A DNA stretch of 64,000 nt, from contig OY829660.1 of the NCBI GenBank assembly GCA_963691815.1, forward strand, positions 28,593,527 to 28,657,526, read 5' to 3'. Positions 31,900-42,691 of the stretch are shown here, piece after piece (the stretch's first letter is position 1; the number at the start of each line of letters is the position of its first letter). This DNA comes from Echiichthys vipera. Taxonomy: Eukaryota; Chordata; Actinopteri; Perciformes; Trachinidae. The notes under the pieces are model-generated. The model ran no database searches. It saw only the letters and a list, made by a program, of their open reading frames with translations, and was not told the origin of the DNA. A program made the position numbers and the translations under genes.

Positions 31900-33324
31900 G
31901 AGTAGGGAGGGAGTTGAGTCTCCTGACTGCCTGGTGGCAGAAACTGTCTTTCAGCCTGCTGGTTTTGGCTCGGAGACTCCGCAGTCTCCTCCCCGACGGC
32001 AGCAGGCTGAAGAGGCTGTTGGAGGGGTGGGTGGGGTCACCTGCGATCCTGATGGCTCTGCGGGTGAGACGGGTGTTGTAAATGTCCGACAGGGGGGGGA
32101 GAGAGACACCAATAATCCTCTCAGCTGCCCTCACGATGCGCTGCAGAGTCTTGCGGCAGGACACGGTGCAGGCGCCGTACCACACGGTGATGCAGCTGGA
32201 GAGGATGCTCTCGATGGTGCCTCTGTAGAAGGTGTGCATGATGGGGGTCGGGGCTCTTGCTCTCCTGAGCTTGCGGAGGAAGTACAGGCGCTGGTTTGCT
32301 CTCTTGGCCAGTGATGCTGAGTTGTTGCTCCAGGACAGGTCTTCAGAGATGTTCACTCCCAGGAACTTGGTGCTGCTCACCTGCTCCACTGCAAACCGTC
32401 GATGGTGAGTGGAACATGCTGGGAGTGCCGTCGTCTGAAGTCCACAACAATCTCCTTCGTCTTCTCCACATTCAGGCGGAGATTGTTGTCCTTGCACCAC
32501 GTGGCCAGGTGGCTCACCTCGTCCCTGTAGGCGGTCTCCTCATCGTTGCTGATGAGACCGACCACAGTTGTGTCGTCCGCAAACTTGATGAAGAGGTTGG
32601 AGCCGGATGATGGTGTACAGTCGTGGGTCAGCAGAGTGAAGAGGAGGGGGCTCAGCACACACCCCTGGGGGGCCCCTGTGTTGAGCGTGATGGTGCTGGA
32701 GGTGTTGCTTCCAACTCGAACTGCCTGTGGTCTCTCCGTCAGGAAGTCCAGCAGCCAGTTGCACAGGGAGGTGTTGAGCCCCAGCTGACTGAGCTTGTGG
32801 GTGAGCTGCTGAGGGATGATTGTGTTGAATGCTGAGCTGAAGTCGATGAACAGCATTCTGACGTAGGAGTCTCTGGTCTCTAGGTGGGTGAGGGCTGAGT
32901 GGAGGGCGGTGGAGATGGCATCGTCGGTCGAGCGGTTGGACCGATATGCAAACTGGAAAGGGTCCAGGGTGGGGGGGAGGGCAGACTTGATGTGTTGCAT
33001 GACTAGCCGCTCGAAGCACTTCATGATGATGGGAGTGAGTGCAACCGGGCGGTAGTCATTGTGGCAGGTGGGGGACGACTTCTTCGGGACCGGGATGATG
33101 GTGGTGGCTTTGAGGCACGTGGGGACAACAGCCTGGCTCAGTGAGGTGTTGAAGATGTCCGTGAAGACATCTGTGAGCTCCTCAGCACAGTCTCTCAGGA
33201 CACGACCAGGAATGTTGTCGGGACCCGGGGCTTTGCGTGCGTTGGTCCCTCTGAGGGATTTCCTCAAGCTGTCCGGGGATAGCGTCAGCACCTGGTCGCC
33301 GAGAGGTGGTGAGGTCTTCTGTGC
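31900..33324 (-). pseudogene. Rex1-like reverse transcriptase
   Basis: Minus-strand frame: 'LRGTNARKAPGPDNIPGRVL', 'IIPVPKKSSPTCHNDYRPVA', 'MLFIDFSSAFNTIIPQ', 'GAPQGCVLSPLLFTLLTHDC' and 'FIKFADDTTVVGLISNDEET' (catalytic FADD). After a frameshift near 32395 it continues 'STKFLGVNISEDLSWSNNSA', 'YRGTIESILSSCITVWYGAC' and 'GDPTHPSNSLFSLLPSGRRL'. These are typical of the Rex1/CR1 group. The endonuclease is missing because of 5' truncation. Apart from the frameshift, the RT reads well for over 400 codons. Confidence 0.85.
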
Positions 33325-33886
33325 CATGATTGACTGTAGGGATGGTATTGGCCTCGTGATGAGCAGTGCCTGGTTTCCTCCAAACATGTCGCCTGGCATT
33401 CACGCCAAAGAGTTCAATCTTTGTCTCATCAGACCAGATCATCTTGTTTCTCATGGTCTGAGAGTCCTTCAGGTGCCTTTTGGCAAATTCCAGACGGGCT
33501 GCCTTTTACTAAGGAGTGGCTTTCGCCTGGCCACTGCCATACAGGCCTGATTGGTGGATTGCTGCAGAGATGGTTGTCGTTCTGTAAGGTTCTCCTCTCT
33601 CCACGGAGGAACGCTGGAGCTCTGTCAGAGTGACCATCGGGTTCTTGGTCACTTCCCTGACCAACGCCCTTCTCCCCCGATTGCTCAATTTAGACAGCCG
33701 ACCAGCTCTAGGAAGAGTCCTGGTGGTTCCAAACTTCTTCCATTTACGAATGATGTGCTCATTGGGACATTCAAAGCACCAGATATTTTTCTGTATCCTT
33801 CCCCAGATTTGTACCTGTTGTCTCTGAGGTCTACAGACAATTTCTTTGACGTCATGCTTGGTGTTTGCGCTCTGACATGCAGTCAA
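33325..33886 (-). pseudogene. Tc1 transposase, N-terminal part
   Basis: Minus-strand frames show a helix-turn-helix DNA-binding region ('NIWCFECPNEHIIRKWKKFG', 'RAGRLSKLSNRGRRALVREV', 'TISAAIHQSGLYG'). After a frame change they continue 'MIWSDETKIELFGVNARRHV' with the first catalytic Asp and 'RKPGTAHHEANTIPTVNHG'. Coding then stops at the LINE boundary. Together with 31045-31447 it forms a full-length but broken Tc1 transposase. Confidence 0.85.
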
Positions 33887-34051
33887 CTGTGGGACCTTAT
33901 ATAGACAGGCGTGTGCCTTTCTAAATCATCTCCAATCAACTGGATTTCCCACAGGTGGACTCCATTTAAGCTGTAGAAACATCTCAATGAGGATCAGTGG
34001 AAACAGGATGCACCTGAGCTCAATTTTGAGCTTCATGGTAAAGGCTGTGAA

Positions 34052-34254
34052 TACTTACGTAAATGTGATGTCTTTGTTTTTTAATTTTAATACATTTTAA
34101 AAACCCTCAAGAAAACTTTTTTCACGTGGTCATAATGGGGCATTATGTGTAGAATTTTGAGGACAGAGATTAATTTAATACAATTTGGAATAAGGCTGTA
34201 ACGTAATAAAATGTGGAAAAAGTGAAACGCTGTGAATACTTTCCGGATGCACTG
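34052..34254. repeat. Tc1 right terminal inverted repeat
   Basis: Inverse partner of 30838-31040. It ends CTTTCCGGATGCACTG followed by the duplicated TA. Confidence 0.9.
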
Positions 34255-34255
34255 T

Positions 34256-36540
34256 ATACACAAGCTAGTCACATTTGTTCTCAGCTCCAGTGGCTAATGT
34301 CTAAAGCTAGCGTTAAAATTCGACACATTAACCGTAGCCTTGCGAGTTGGCATGTCACACGAGCCCCTCAGGGCCACGGTACTTGACTTACCTAAATTTC
34401 ATTATGGGATGCCCTGAGATGTCTCTTAAGATTTGTGGTGTTTTTCCTGTGATTTCTTTGCAGTATTTCTCCCCATCATTTTCCACAACACATTCCATCT
34501 TCTTTTCCTTTTTCTCCCAAAGACGATCCCGTCATTAACGCTAACCCACAGCAGCTGCATCTTCTGACTCTAAATAATGCCGCGTGTGGGGATTAAGTGA
34601 CGTCACCCAGATGCGAGATACAGGAAACAGAAAAACTGCAAAATAATAATAATCTACATACTATCTAATCTAATCTAACCATTCACACCATATTTACACA
34701 CCCATGCGCAGCATGGGGAGCAATTCGGGATTCAGTGTCTTGCCCAAGGACACTTCGACATGTGTACCGGGGGAGCTGGCGATTGAACAGCCGATCTCTC
34801 AAATGGAGGACGACCCAAGCTTCCACTGATCCACAGCTGTCCCAACGTGTAGGTTTGCAACTTTCTGAAACCTGCCTGTTCAGACCAAGGAGTCGAGACG
34901 AGACGGTTTATCCTCTCCATAGCAACACCACTCTGTACTTCCGTTCTGACCTCTGACTTTTCAGGCTTTTTTTGTAGCTGGATAGAATTTGTAGCATTCT
35001 AAAATATAAATGACAGAGACAGTGAGATACTTGCTACACCTGCATTTCTATAGAGATGAAATAGAGAAAATACAGTTTCATTTCCCTTATTCACGGTTTT
35101 GTTCTGGATTACTGCACTCGCTCTCCTTATTCATTGTATCGCTTGTGTAACCTGGACGTGTGTCCCTCCCTCTTATAAAAGAGATCTATACTGATCTATA
35201 TCTGGATCTAGGCTTGTATTAAAAATCTTAGACCTAGGACTATTCAGTTCAGGATTATCACAGGTTTACTCAGATTCACGCTCACTGATCTACTAGGTTT
35301 GGGAAGGAGATTGTCAGTAGCAGGCTCTATAAGAGAATAAATAAGACCTTCAACCCACACAACACAACACACAGGACGACAGGTTTATCTCATCTTCAAC
35401 TTCTTATCCGGGGTCGGGTTGCGGATTTATGATTTACCCCTTTTTTTAAAAGTAGGAATATCTTTAAGAAAAATAAACAACTCAAATATACCACAAAAAT
35501 AATTTAAACAACCCAAAATGGATGTAAAGAAAATATAAATAAATATTTTAATGAAAAAAATGTTTAGGTAAAAAAGAAAAGAAATCTGGTACCACTTCAG
35601 TGTTTACCAGTTGTCGACCTTCGGTTTCCTTATGATGTCAGTTTTATTCAGTTATCAGTTTTTTATGTCAGTTCAGTTATTTGTGTATCTTGGGCCCAAG
35701 AACAAAAAACAACCTGAGTCTCAGGTGGATATCCTTTTGAGTTTTTGTTCCTATCACCCTCCTGGTACGGTAAACATCCACATGTTGACGTCCTGACACG
35801 CAGAAGGCGTCCACGAACAGCAACAAAGTCCTAGACCAAGATGGAGCAGTTCCTCACATGGCACAGACAGAAATCGTCCCTGAATAAAAAGTAAAATAAA
35901 CAGTCTGCACGAGGGGTGGAACGGTTTATCAAAAAATATCTGTCCCGTTCGGTACGCTTGTCACGGTTCGGTACACGTGTGTACTGTTTGGTTTATGAGG
36001 TGCAACGTAGCGTAAGTCTTCACGACCACTGTCCTTTCTAGTACCTGTCTCAGCGCATCAAATCCCGGCGCACTGGGAGACTTGCTCCACGCGCTCCCTG
36101 TAGGCACGTGGCCACAACACTACGCACGCTCCCGCTGCGCGCGCTCTTCTTCGTGGGTTTCTGAATCCTCTTGGCAGCAGCTCGCTAAGCTCCGCTCTGT
36201 TGTTCTCAATTGTTTCAGTCTGGTTAAATCTGTGGTTAAATCACCACGTCAATGTTTCTTTCTACTCTGAAAAAAATAAAGGTTGACACAGAAAACCGTC
36301 AGTTCACCAGAGAATGGACAGAGAAGTTTTTGTTTCTGTCACCATGAAGCCTGTGTTAGCTCTGCAGCCATATTGGTGTGTAAAGAGGATAAGTAGAGAA
36401 GGCATTTTAATAAAAATCATGCTACTCTGCATTTATGTTAGGTTCAAATTCAATTACCAGACAAGAAAGCAACAATACGGGAAAACTATGATCTTGAAAC
36501 CGGTATGACGGAGTGCTGTAAATCTAACCAGGGTGTGTTT
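34256..36540. other. No gene; contains a tRNA-SINE-like block
   Basis: I see no protein-coding feature. At 34690-34860 the minus strand resembles a decayed tRNA-derived SINE, because the plus strand has 'cttgcccaaggacacttcga' and 'gagctggcgattgaacagcc', the inverse of a box-B-type motif. A short 'ctcatcttcaacttcttatc' fragment at about 35387-35416 looks like a Rex3 3' tail. Confidence 0.45.
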
Positions 36541-36563
36541 CTCTCTCTCTCTCTCTCTCTCTC
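36541..36563. repeat. (CT)n microsatellite, left of the minus-strand LINE
   Basis: Perfect CT repeat of 23 bases. It directly borders the 3' tail of the LINE at 36564-42330. Confidence 0.95.
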
Positions 36564-36684
36564 ACAATAACAATAACAATAATAACAATGATGATGATGA
36601 TTATAACAACAATAATAATAATGATGATAACAATAACAACAATAATAATAATAATAATAATGATGATAACAATAACAATAATAA
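36564..36684. repeat. AAC/AAT/GAT-type trinucleotide tract (LINE 3' tail)
   Basis: An interrupted AAT, AAC and GAT repeat array. On the minus strand it follows the LINE's last unique sequence and precedes the (GA)n tract, so it probably began as the LINE's simple 3' tail. Confidence 0.75.
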
Positions 36685-36750
36685 GCAGCATATCAGTGTG
36701 CAGGTAAGAACTCAGTCAGGATCAGCTGGTTCATGTGGAAGAAATCATGT

Positions 36751-36952
36751 CAGGTGTTGTTGTGCAGGTCGTCTCTTCTCCTGTGGCAGGCGTTCACATA
36801 TCTCTCTAACTGTCTGTCTGTCTAACTGTCTGTCTGTCTAACTGTCTGTCTCTCTAACTGTCTGTCTCTCTAACTGTCCGTCTGGTTCCTGTCAGGTGTT
36901 GTTGTGTAGCTCGTCTCTTCTCCTGTGGCAGGCGTTCACATATCTCGCTGCA
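36751..36952. repeat. Tandem duplication around a TGTC minisatellite
   Basis: About 60 bases at 36751-36810 ('gtcaggtgttgttgtgcagg' onward) recur at 36893-36952 with few changes. Between them lie TCTAACTGTCTG-type units (36806-36888). This part is at the 3' end of the minus-strand LINE and duplicates the last codons of its ORF2. Confidence 0.8.
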
Positions 36953-37350
36953 TCTACAGCAGTGCCACTTTTTTCTCCCAGTAAATGTTGTAGTTTTTCT
37001 TGGTCTGATAGTTTGGGGAAGTCTGGAGTTGAACCTGTGATTTTAGTGCATATCAGGTTTCTGAGATCAGTGTATGTGTCACAGTACAACAGGAAGTGTT
37101 GCTCTGTCTCCACCTGTCTGTGTGGACAGAAGCGACACAGCCGTTCCTCTCTGGATAGCCAGGTCTGTCTGTGTCTGCCGCTCTCTAAGGCCAGACTGTG
37201 GTCGCTGAGTCTGTACATGGTCAACGTTCTCCTCAGTCTGGGCTCAGTTACAGAGCTCAGATAATCTGCCATGGAGTATTGTCTGTTTAGGGTCAAATAG
37301 CATTGAAGTTTGCTTAGGGTTTTGGTTGTGGATGTCCAATAGTCGATTTA
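36892..37350 (-). pseudogene. LINE ORF2 C-terminus with zinc knuckle
   Basis: The minus-strand frame reads 'NRQYSMADYLSSVTEPRLRR', 'TMYRLSDHSLALESGRHRQ' and 'CRFCPHRQVETEQHFLLYC', a C-x2-C-x9-H-x4-C knuckle like those after the RT domain in several LINE clades. It ends at a stop next to the duplicated 36893-36952 segment. It is shifted one frame from the RT ORF. Confidence 0.7.
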
Positions 37351-39096
37351 ATTGTCTTTTTCTTTTGCTATAATTTGGTGGGGCTGGATGGTGTGAGAGC
37401 GGTCTTGGTGCCCGGTGCTGTTGGAGTTCAGCCTGTGGACAAGCTGGCTGAGGGGACTCCCTCCTTTGCTCTCCTCTTGGCATTGTAGGGCTTTGTAGTG
37501 GTAGGAGCTGGGCTCACTGGCTCTGAGGTGTTGGTAGAACTTTATTGCTCTTTTTTGGATCCGAATTAAAAGGGGGAATTGGCCCAGTTCAGCTCTGCAT
37601 CCGTTGTTGGGGGTGTTCCTGTGAACTTTGAGGATGCTTTTGCAGATCTCAGTGTGCAAGCTTTCGATTGGGTGTTTGTCCCATTTTTGGAAGTCTTGGT
37701 TCATGAGAGGGCCCCACACTTCACTACCATACAATATGATTGGTTCAATTATGGATTGAAATATTTTGATCCAGATTTTGACAGGGATGTCGATGTTTGA
37801 AGACTTTTTTATAGTCCAGAAAGCTCTTCTGCCTTTGTCTCTGAGATCTTTAATGGCCAGATTGAAATTTCCCGTCGATGTGATATTTAGTCCTAGATAT
37901 GTGTAGCTGTGTGTGCATTCTATGTCCGTAGAGTCAAGGTGGAACCTGTGGGGATGTTTCTGACTCTTGTGTCGTTTCTGAAAGACCATGACATTTGTCT
38001 TCTCTAGGTTTACGGTCAGGGCCCAGGTCTGACAGAACTTTTGCAGGTGATCTAGCTGCTTTTGTAGAGCCTCCTCTGATGGAGCGAGCAGTATTAGGTC
38101 ATCTGCAAACATTAAACATTTGACTTCTGTGTCGGAGAGGGTGAGACCAGGGATCTCTGACTCTTCCAGGGATTTGGCCAGTTCGTCGATGTAAATGTTA
38201 AACAGGGTGGGGCTCAGACTGCAGCCCTGCTTCACTCCTCTACTTTGGGGGAAGAAGTCTGTTTCCCTAGTTCCAATTTTGACAGCACATTTATTATTTA
38301 TATACATTGTCTTGATAATGTCGTAGATTTTTCCTCCAATACCTTTTTCTAGTAATTTCAGAAACAGGCCATGATGCCAAATTGAGTCAAATGCTTTCTT
38401 GAAATCTACAAAACAAGAGAAGATGGTGTTGTTGTTGTGGTGGACGTGTTTCTGGATGAGGCTGTGCAGGGTGTAGATGTGGTCAGTGGTTCTGTGTTGT
38501 GGTGTGAAACCAATCTGACTCTTGTTCAGGACTTTGTGCTCCCTAAGGAAGTTTTGCAGTCGACTGTTTAAGATGCTGCAGAATAACTTCCCCAGGTTGC
38601 TCCTGACACATATGCCTCTGTAATTGTTTGGATCATATTTGTCTCCACTTTTGAATATTGGAGTGATGAGCCCTTGGCTCCAGGTGTCAGGAAAATGTCC
38701 AATGTTGAGGATGAGATTGAATAATTTTAACATGGCAGTCTTGATTTTCTGGCTGCTAAACTGGAGCATTTCATTTAAGTTGCCATCAGGGCCACTTGCT
38801 TTCCTGGGCTTCAGGTTCTGGATCTTAGCCAGCAGTTCCCCTTCATTCATCTCATAATCTAAAGGATTTTGGTTGTCTTTAATGATTGATTCCAGGTTTT
38901 CTAATTTGTTAAGCAGATGATTTTGGTCTGAATCCAGTGTGATTGCACTGTATAGATTTTCAAAATGTTTCTTCCATATGTCCCTGTTTTGAATAGCCAA
39001 TTCTTCCTTATTTGATTTGTTGAATGAATGCCATTTTTTCCAAAAAATTGTTTGAGTCAATGGACTCCTGGATTTCTTCAAGCTGACGCTGTTCAT
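37348..39096 (-). pseudogene. LINE reverse transcriptase (minus-strand LINE)
   Basis: A 582-codon open frame, the longest in the window. Motifs in order: 'LKPRKASGPDGNLNEMLQFS', 'GLITPIFKSGDKYDPNNYRG', 'FSCFVDFKKAFDSIWHHGLF' (first Asp), 'SRGVKQGCSLSPTLFNIYID', 'CLMFADDLILLAPSEEALQK' (FADD, 38099-38110) and 'YTYLGLNITSTGNFNLAIKD'. The polymerase core is intact. The join to the endonuclease upstream needs two compensating frameshifts (about 39050 and 39345). Confidence 0.85.
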
Positions 39097-39340
39097 GCTG
39101 CTCCTTTTTAGCTCTCAGTGTTTTTCTATAGGATTTCAATGTTTCCCAGTACTGGAGGCGGAGCTCATGATTGTCAGGTTGTCTGTGTTTCTCATTGGAT
39201 AATTTTCGGAGTGTTTTTCTCAGACACCTGCAGTCAGAGTCAAACCACTTTTCGTTAGCTGAGTTTAAACTTTGATACTCAGATTGTTTCAGATTGGAGA
39301 GAAATGCTGTGCTGTCAAATATGGAGTTAATATCCCGCAC
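39008..39340 (-). pseudogene. LINE ORF2 linker between endonuclease and RT
   Basis: 110 codons in a shifted frame: 'NSANEKWFDSDCRCLRKTLR', 'ETLKSYRKTLRAKKEQHEQR' and 'RQLEEIQESIDSN'. This is the basic, helical linker that normally joins the APE and RT domains in one protein. It overlaps the RT frame at 39008-39096 and is separated from the endonuclease by a stop and frame change at about 39345. Confidence 0.7.
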
Positions 39341-39348
39341 AGCCTGGT

Positions 39349-40350
39349 TCAGGCCGTCTGTGGGGGATAGGAGGTGGTGATAAAATGATCTAATTGGGAT
39401 TGGACTGCTGGATGACCGATGGCTCTGTGGTAGTCATCCTTACTATTACTCATCCATCTATAGGGTTGTTTGGAGGGGTTGAGTTTACCGGGCTCTGCTA
39501 CATGGGGGTCAGTTGGTGTCTTCCTTAGGTATAGGGTTATTTTGCTGTGATCGGATAAGGGTGTGAGGGGGCTGACGGTGAATGCTCTTACACTGAAAGG
39601 CTCCAGGTCTGTAATACTGTAGTCCACAGTGCTGTTGCCAAGAGGAGAGCTGTGAGTGTAGAGACCAAAGGAGTCCCCTCGAAGCCGACCGTTGACGATG
39701 TACAGACCCAGCGTGCGACACAAGTGCAGCAGTTGCTGCCCATTTCTGTTGACAGTTTTGTCGAAGTTGTTCCTGTTTTTGTGCGAAGGAGAGGGGATGT
39801 TGATCTGGCCAGGTATATGTCTGTCTCCTTGTGCGTTGATTAGATCTGATTCTGGGCCTGTTCTGGCGTTAAGATCACCACAGATCAGCACGTTTCCTTT
39901 TGTCTGGTAGAAGCTGATCTCATCTTCAAGGATGGAGAAGCTGTTTTCATTATAGTAAGGGGACTCTGATGGGGGGATATAGGCTGTACACATGAATAAG
40001 TCTCTGTCTGTGGAGACCACCTCTTTTTTTATTTTGATCCAAATTGAGAAATCTCCTTTTTTGAGCAATTCAATTGAGTGGGTGCGGTTCGTCTTGTACC
40101 AGATCAACATCCCTCCTGAATCTCTGCCTTGGCTTACACTTCTCAGTTTGGTTGATGGGAATATTATTTCTCTGTATCCTAAAGGACAACCAGTGGGCAT
40201 GTCTCCTCTATTCCAAGTCTCCTGCAAAACAATGATATCTGCGTTTTTCAACTCTTTCTTGAAGTCTGGGGTCTTGCTCTTAAGGCCAAAAGCAGAAGAC
40301 CTCAGACCCTGGATGTTCCAACATGAGATAACAAATGACTTAGATATCAT
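39349..40350 (-). pseudogene. LINE APE-type endonuclease (minus-strand LINE)
   Basis: The frame opens 'MISKSFVISCWNIQGLRSSA' and continues 'ADIIVLQETWNRGDM' (catalytic Glu), 'GNVLICGDLNARTGPESDLI' (GDLN block), 'STVDYSITDLEPF' and 'LSDHSKITLYLRKT' (SDH block). All core catalytic residues of an exonuclease-III-like nuclease are visible. Such a nuclease cuts the target to prime reverse transcription, so it would be the part deciding any (GA)n preference. The frame ends in a stop 10 bases before the linker frame starts. Confidence 0.85.
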
Positions 40351-40548
40351 TAGGTATTAAACTCAACATGTAGCTCTCTGTGGTAAAATGAGACAAACTT
40401 CCAATCCTTATTGTCAATAGACTTAATAATATTATAACCCTTTAACATCTATAATTTAGGAAATATGTGGGTAAACACTCTAGGGTTGTCTACTGTGTTT
40501 GATTAATCAGGTGGGAGCAGAGCAGGCTGAGCATGTGTTGGATGTCTC

Positions 40549-42324
40549 TCAGCTGGCTGTGTGGAGGTGTGGGGGGGTGAGGTTGGAGGTTGGGAGGATA
40601 AGTGGGGGGTCTGCTGCTCTCCTTACCACCTGAGCATAGCTCAGTGGGGCAGGGTGTGGCTCCTGGTGACGGTGCCGGGATGGGGCTCCTGGGGGCAGGA
40701 GGGGCCCTAGTCTGGTGTGAGGGGGTCCGTAGCTCTCCTGGTGTGGTCGTCGTGTAGGGGTATGAAGATGGTGAGGTCTCTGTGTGGGTGGTCTGGATGG
40801 TCTGGATGGTCTGGTTGGCAGTCTTGGGGTGCTGCGGACCGACCTGTTCCTTGTGAGGGGGGTGGACTGGTCTCGGTTGAGAGCGACGTCCTTCAGTGTA
40901 CGGGCGAAGATTGGAACTGTGTTTTTTAACAGATGGACGTGGTCATGAAGGCAGCTGATGTCCAGGGTAGGGTGGTGGGCCAGCTGGACATTCGGCCTCA
41001 GGACGCAGTCTCTGGAGACGCTGCTGTTGATCCTGTGGATGGTATCAGGGTGGAAGTCTTTCCTGGGCAGCAGGGTTGATATCACCACTCTACTGTTGGG
41101 AAACGTGTTGGAGGCTTTCTCAATTACTCCTTTGAGTGACTCTGACACTCTCTCCTGCTGCTTCCTCAGCTCGTTGGTGCCGGTTTGGATGATGATGTGA
41201 CTGGGAGAACCCAGACACTCCTCTGACAGCATCTCCATGGCATGTTGGCTGGTTGGGCACCAGAGTTTGGCCACTTGGTGGTTGAGGAAAAGTTTTTTTT
41301 CATTTAAGAATTTTCCATTGGAGTCAATTAGGATGGCTATGTCTGGCTGCTGTGCCGGTCTGGGTGGACGGGTGGATTCCACCAGTTGGCTGGGGGGGAG
41401 CTGCTGGGTGGATAGAGTCTCTCTGTCCTGGTGTCTCTGGGTGGGTGGAGTCTCTCTGTCTGGTGTCTCTGGGTGGGTGGAGTCTCTCTGTCCTGGTGTC
41501 TCTGGGTGAGTGGGGTCTCTCTGTCCAGGTGTCTCTGGGTGGATGGGGTCTCTCTGACTCTGTCTGTCTCCTGGTGTTTCTGTGACAGAGATGCCAGTTC
41601 TGTGGCTCTCTCTTTCCTGTCTCAGCTCCTTCACCTCCTCTGTCAGGGCGCTCAGTGCTGCCACGTGGTTTGCCTGGTGCTGCTGTATTTCTCTGATCTC
41701 AGACCTCAGGGTTGTTTAGCGTGGTCTGGTTCAGTTCTCTGTCCTGTCTCAATCTGCTCAGCTCCGTGTTGAGGTTGTAGGCCTGCTCCTGGCTCAGCTG
41801 ATGGCTGGTTAGTTCTCTCAGCTGGACCAGTTCTCTCTCTAGCTCACTGAACTTCACCTTCATGTCAGTGATGAAGGAGGTCAGCTGGGGGTCCTGGGCC
41901 TGTTCAGAGATGGGCTCACTCTTCTAGTCAGCAGCAGGGCAGGTGGGGGTGGTGTCTGGTAGGGTATGGATGTCTTCAGGCAGGGGGGTCTTCTCCTGCT
42001 GGGCTCTTTCCTTTATATGGGCAAAGTCCAGCTCAAACTGCCTGATGTTTCCCTGCACAATGACAGTCCCATTCTTGTATATGTTGACTAATGTCATGGG
42101 GGAGTCTGGGTCTTCTACTACTTTGACCTTCAGCTTCCAGCCATTACAGATGCCCTCCTTCTTCACAGAGGGGTAGTGGGTCTTTATAGCAGAGTGCCAT
42201 GCCAGTGGCTGCTCTGTGAAGAAGACCAGGTTGCTGGTGTCTCCATTCTTGAAGGAGTCAGAGAAGAGTGTCTCTGGTCTTTCCTTCAATGTCTTCTGTT
42301 TGTATGCCTTCCTGGCACTTTTCA

Positions 42325-42326
<2 letters not shown>
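40549..42326 (-). pseudogene. LINE ORF1 with coiled coil and SGNH-like domain
   Basis: The most likely start is 'MKSARKAYKQKTLKERPETL' at about 42326, beside the (GA)n tract. An N-terminal domain follows ('LVNIYKNGTVIVQGNIRQFE'), then a stop near 41924, a coiled coil at about 41720-41880 ('FSELERELVQLRELTSHQLS'), a frameshift near 41716, a repetitive Pro/Thr/Gln/Arg stretch, and an SGNH-like region ('PDIAILIDSNGKFLNE', 'HIIIQTGTNELRKQQ', 'DISCLHDHVHLLKNT'). The last part is Pro/His/Arg-rich. The esterase-type ORF1 resembles, in layout only, that of CR1/L2-group LINEs. Confidence 0.7.
41395..41560. repeat. 33-bp coding minisatellite in LINE ORF1
   Basis: Four to five tandem units of about 33 bp ('ggtgtctctgggtgggtgga' plus 'gtctctctgtcct'). 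Read on the minus strand they encode repeats of DPTHPETPGQR. The unit is a multiple of three, so array changes keep the frame. Confidence 0.8.

Positions 42327-42330
<4 letters not shown>

Positions 42331-42362
<32 letters not shown>
42331..42362. repeat. (TC)n microsatellite between two LINEs
   Basis: Perfect 32-base TC tract. To its left the minus-strand LINE begins, and to its right the plus-strand Tx1-like LINE begins, with no other sequence in between. Confidence 0.95.
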
Positions 42363-42365
<3 letters not shown>

Positions 42366-42691
42366 GTGTATGCTGGGAGTGAGTGTGCTGAGTGCGAGTG
42401 AATGGTGGAGCTGAGAGCGTTTGGTTTTTGTTTCAAATTTTCGTAAGTTTGTAAAAAAAACATTTCCTTTTTCGTCGGTGTGAGTGTGTTTATGAGTTAT
42501 TTGTTTGTCCTTTTTGGGTGTAAGGGTTGTTTTTGTGTGTGTGTGTGAACGTGTGTGTGTAAGCGAACTTTGAAAAGCTTACTCGCAGGCATGCGAGTAA
42601 GCTTTTCCCCGCAGTGCAGTGCTCAGTGGAGGAGGCTGGACTGGCTGTAGGAGAAGTGGTGGGGTATGACAGCGTGAGGTCTGCCTCGTGA

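Larger units (their letters stand above)
31448..33324 (-). mobile_element. Rex1-like LINE, 5'-truncated
   Basis: The 3' end at 31448 is a (CTTGA)n repeat on the minus strand. The body holds a 3' UTR (31470-31900) with a GT microsatellite and an RT region. The 5' end is cut at about 33324. It lies exactly between 'VNHG' and 'GGSIMLWG' of the Tc1 transposase. No clear target duplication was found. Confidence 0.8.
30838..34254 (-). mobile_element. Tc1-family transposon interrupted by a LINE
   Basis: The element starts CAGTGCATCCGGAAAGTATT and ends with its inverse, flanked by TA on both sides (30836-30837 and 34255-34256). The terminal inverted repeats are about 200 bp and nearly identical. The transposase gene on the minus strand is split by a Rex1-like LINE at 31448-33324. 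Without it the element would be about 1.54 kb, normal for Tc1. Confidence 0.9.
36564..42330 (-). mobile_element. APE-type LINE (clade unassigned) bounded by (GA)n
   Basis: On the minus strand the element begins directly after a (GA)n tract at 42331. Its first ATG follows within about 10 bases. ORF1 (about 40549-42326) precedes ORF2 (about 36892-40350), and a trinucleotide tail ends against another (GA)n tract at 36563. The size is 5.77 kb. Frameshifts and a few stops break both ORFs. I do not recognise the clade with confidence. The RT is not of the Rex3, L2 or Tx1 type seen elsewhere in this window. Confidence 0.75.

Noticed and set aside
36533..36841. Open frame rich in Asn and Asp
   Set aside because: It is translation of the AAC/AAT/GAT trinucleotide tract and has no other support.
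42176..42401. Plus-strand frames with Ser/Leu runs
   Set aside because: They are translations of the (TC)n tract and the antisense of LINE ORF1.
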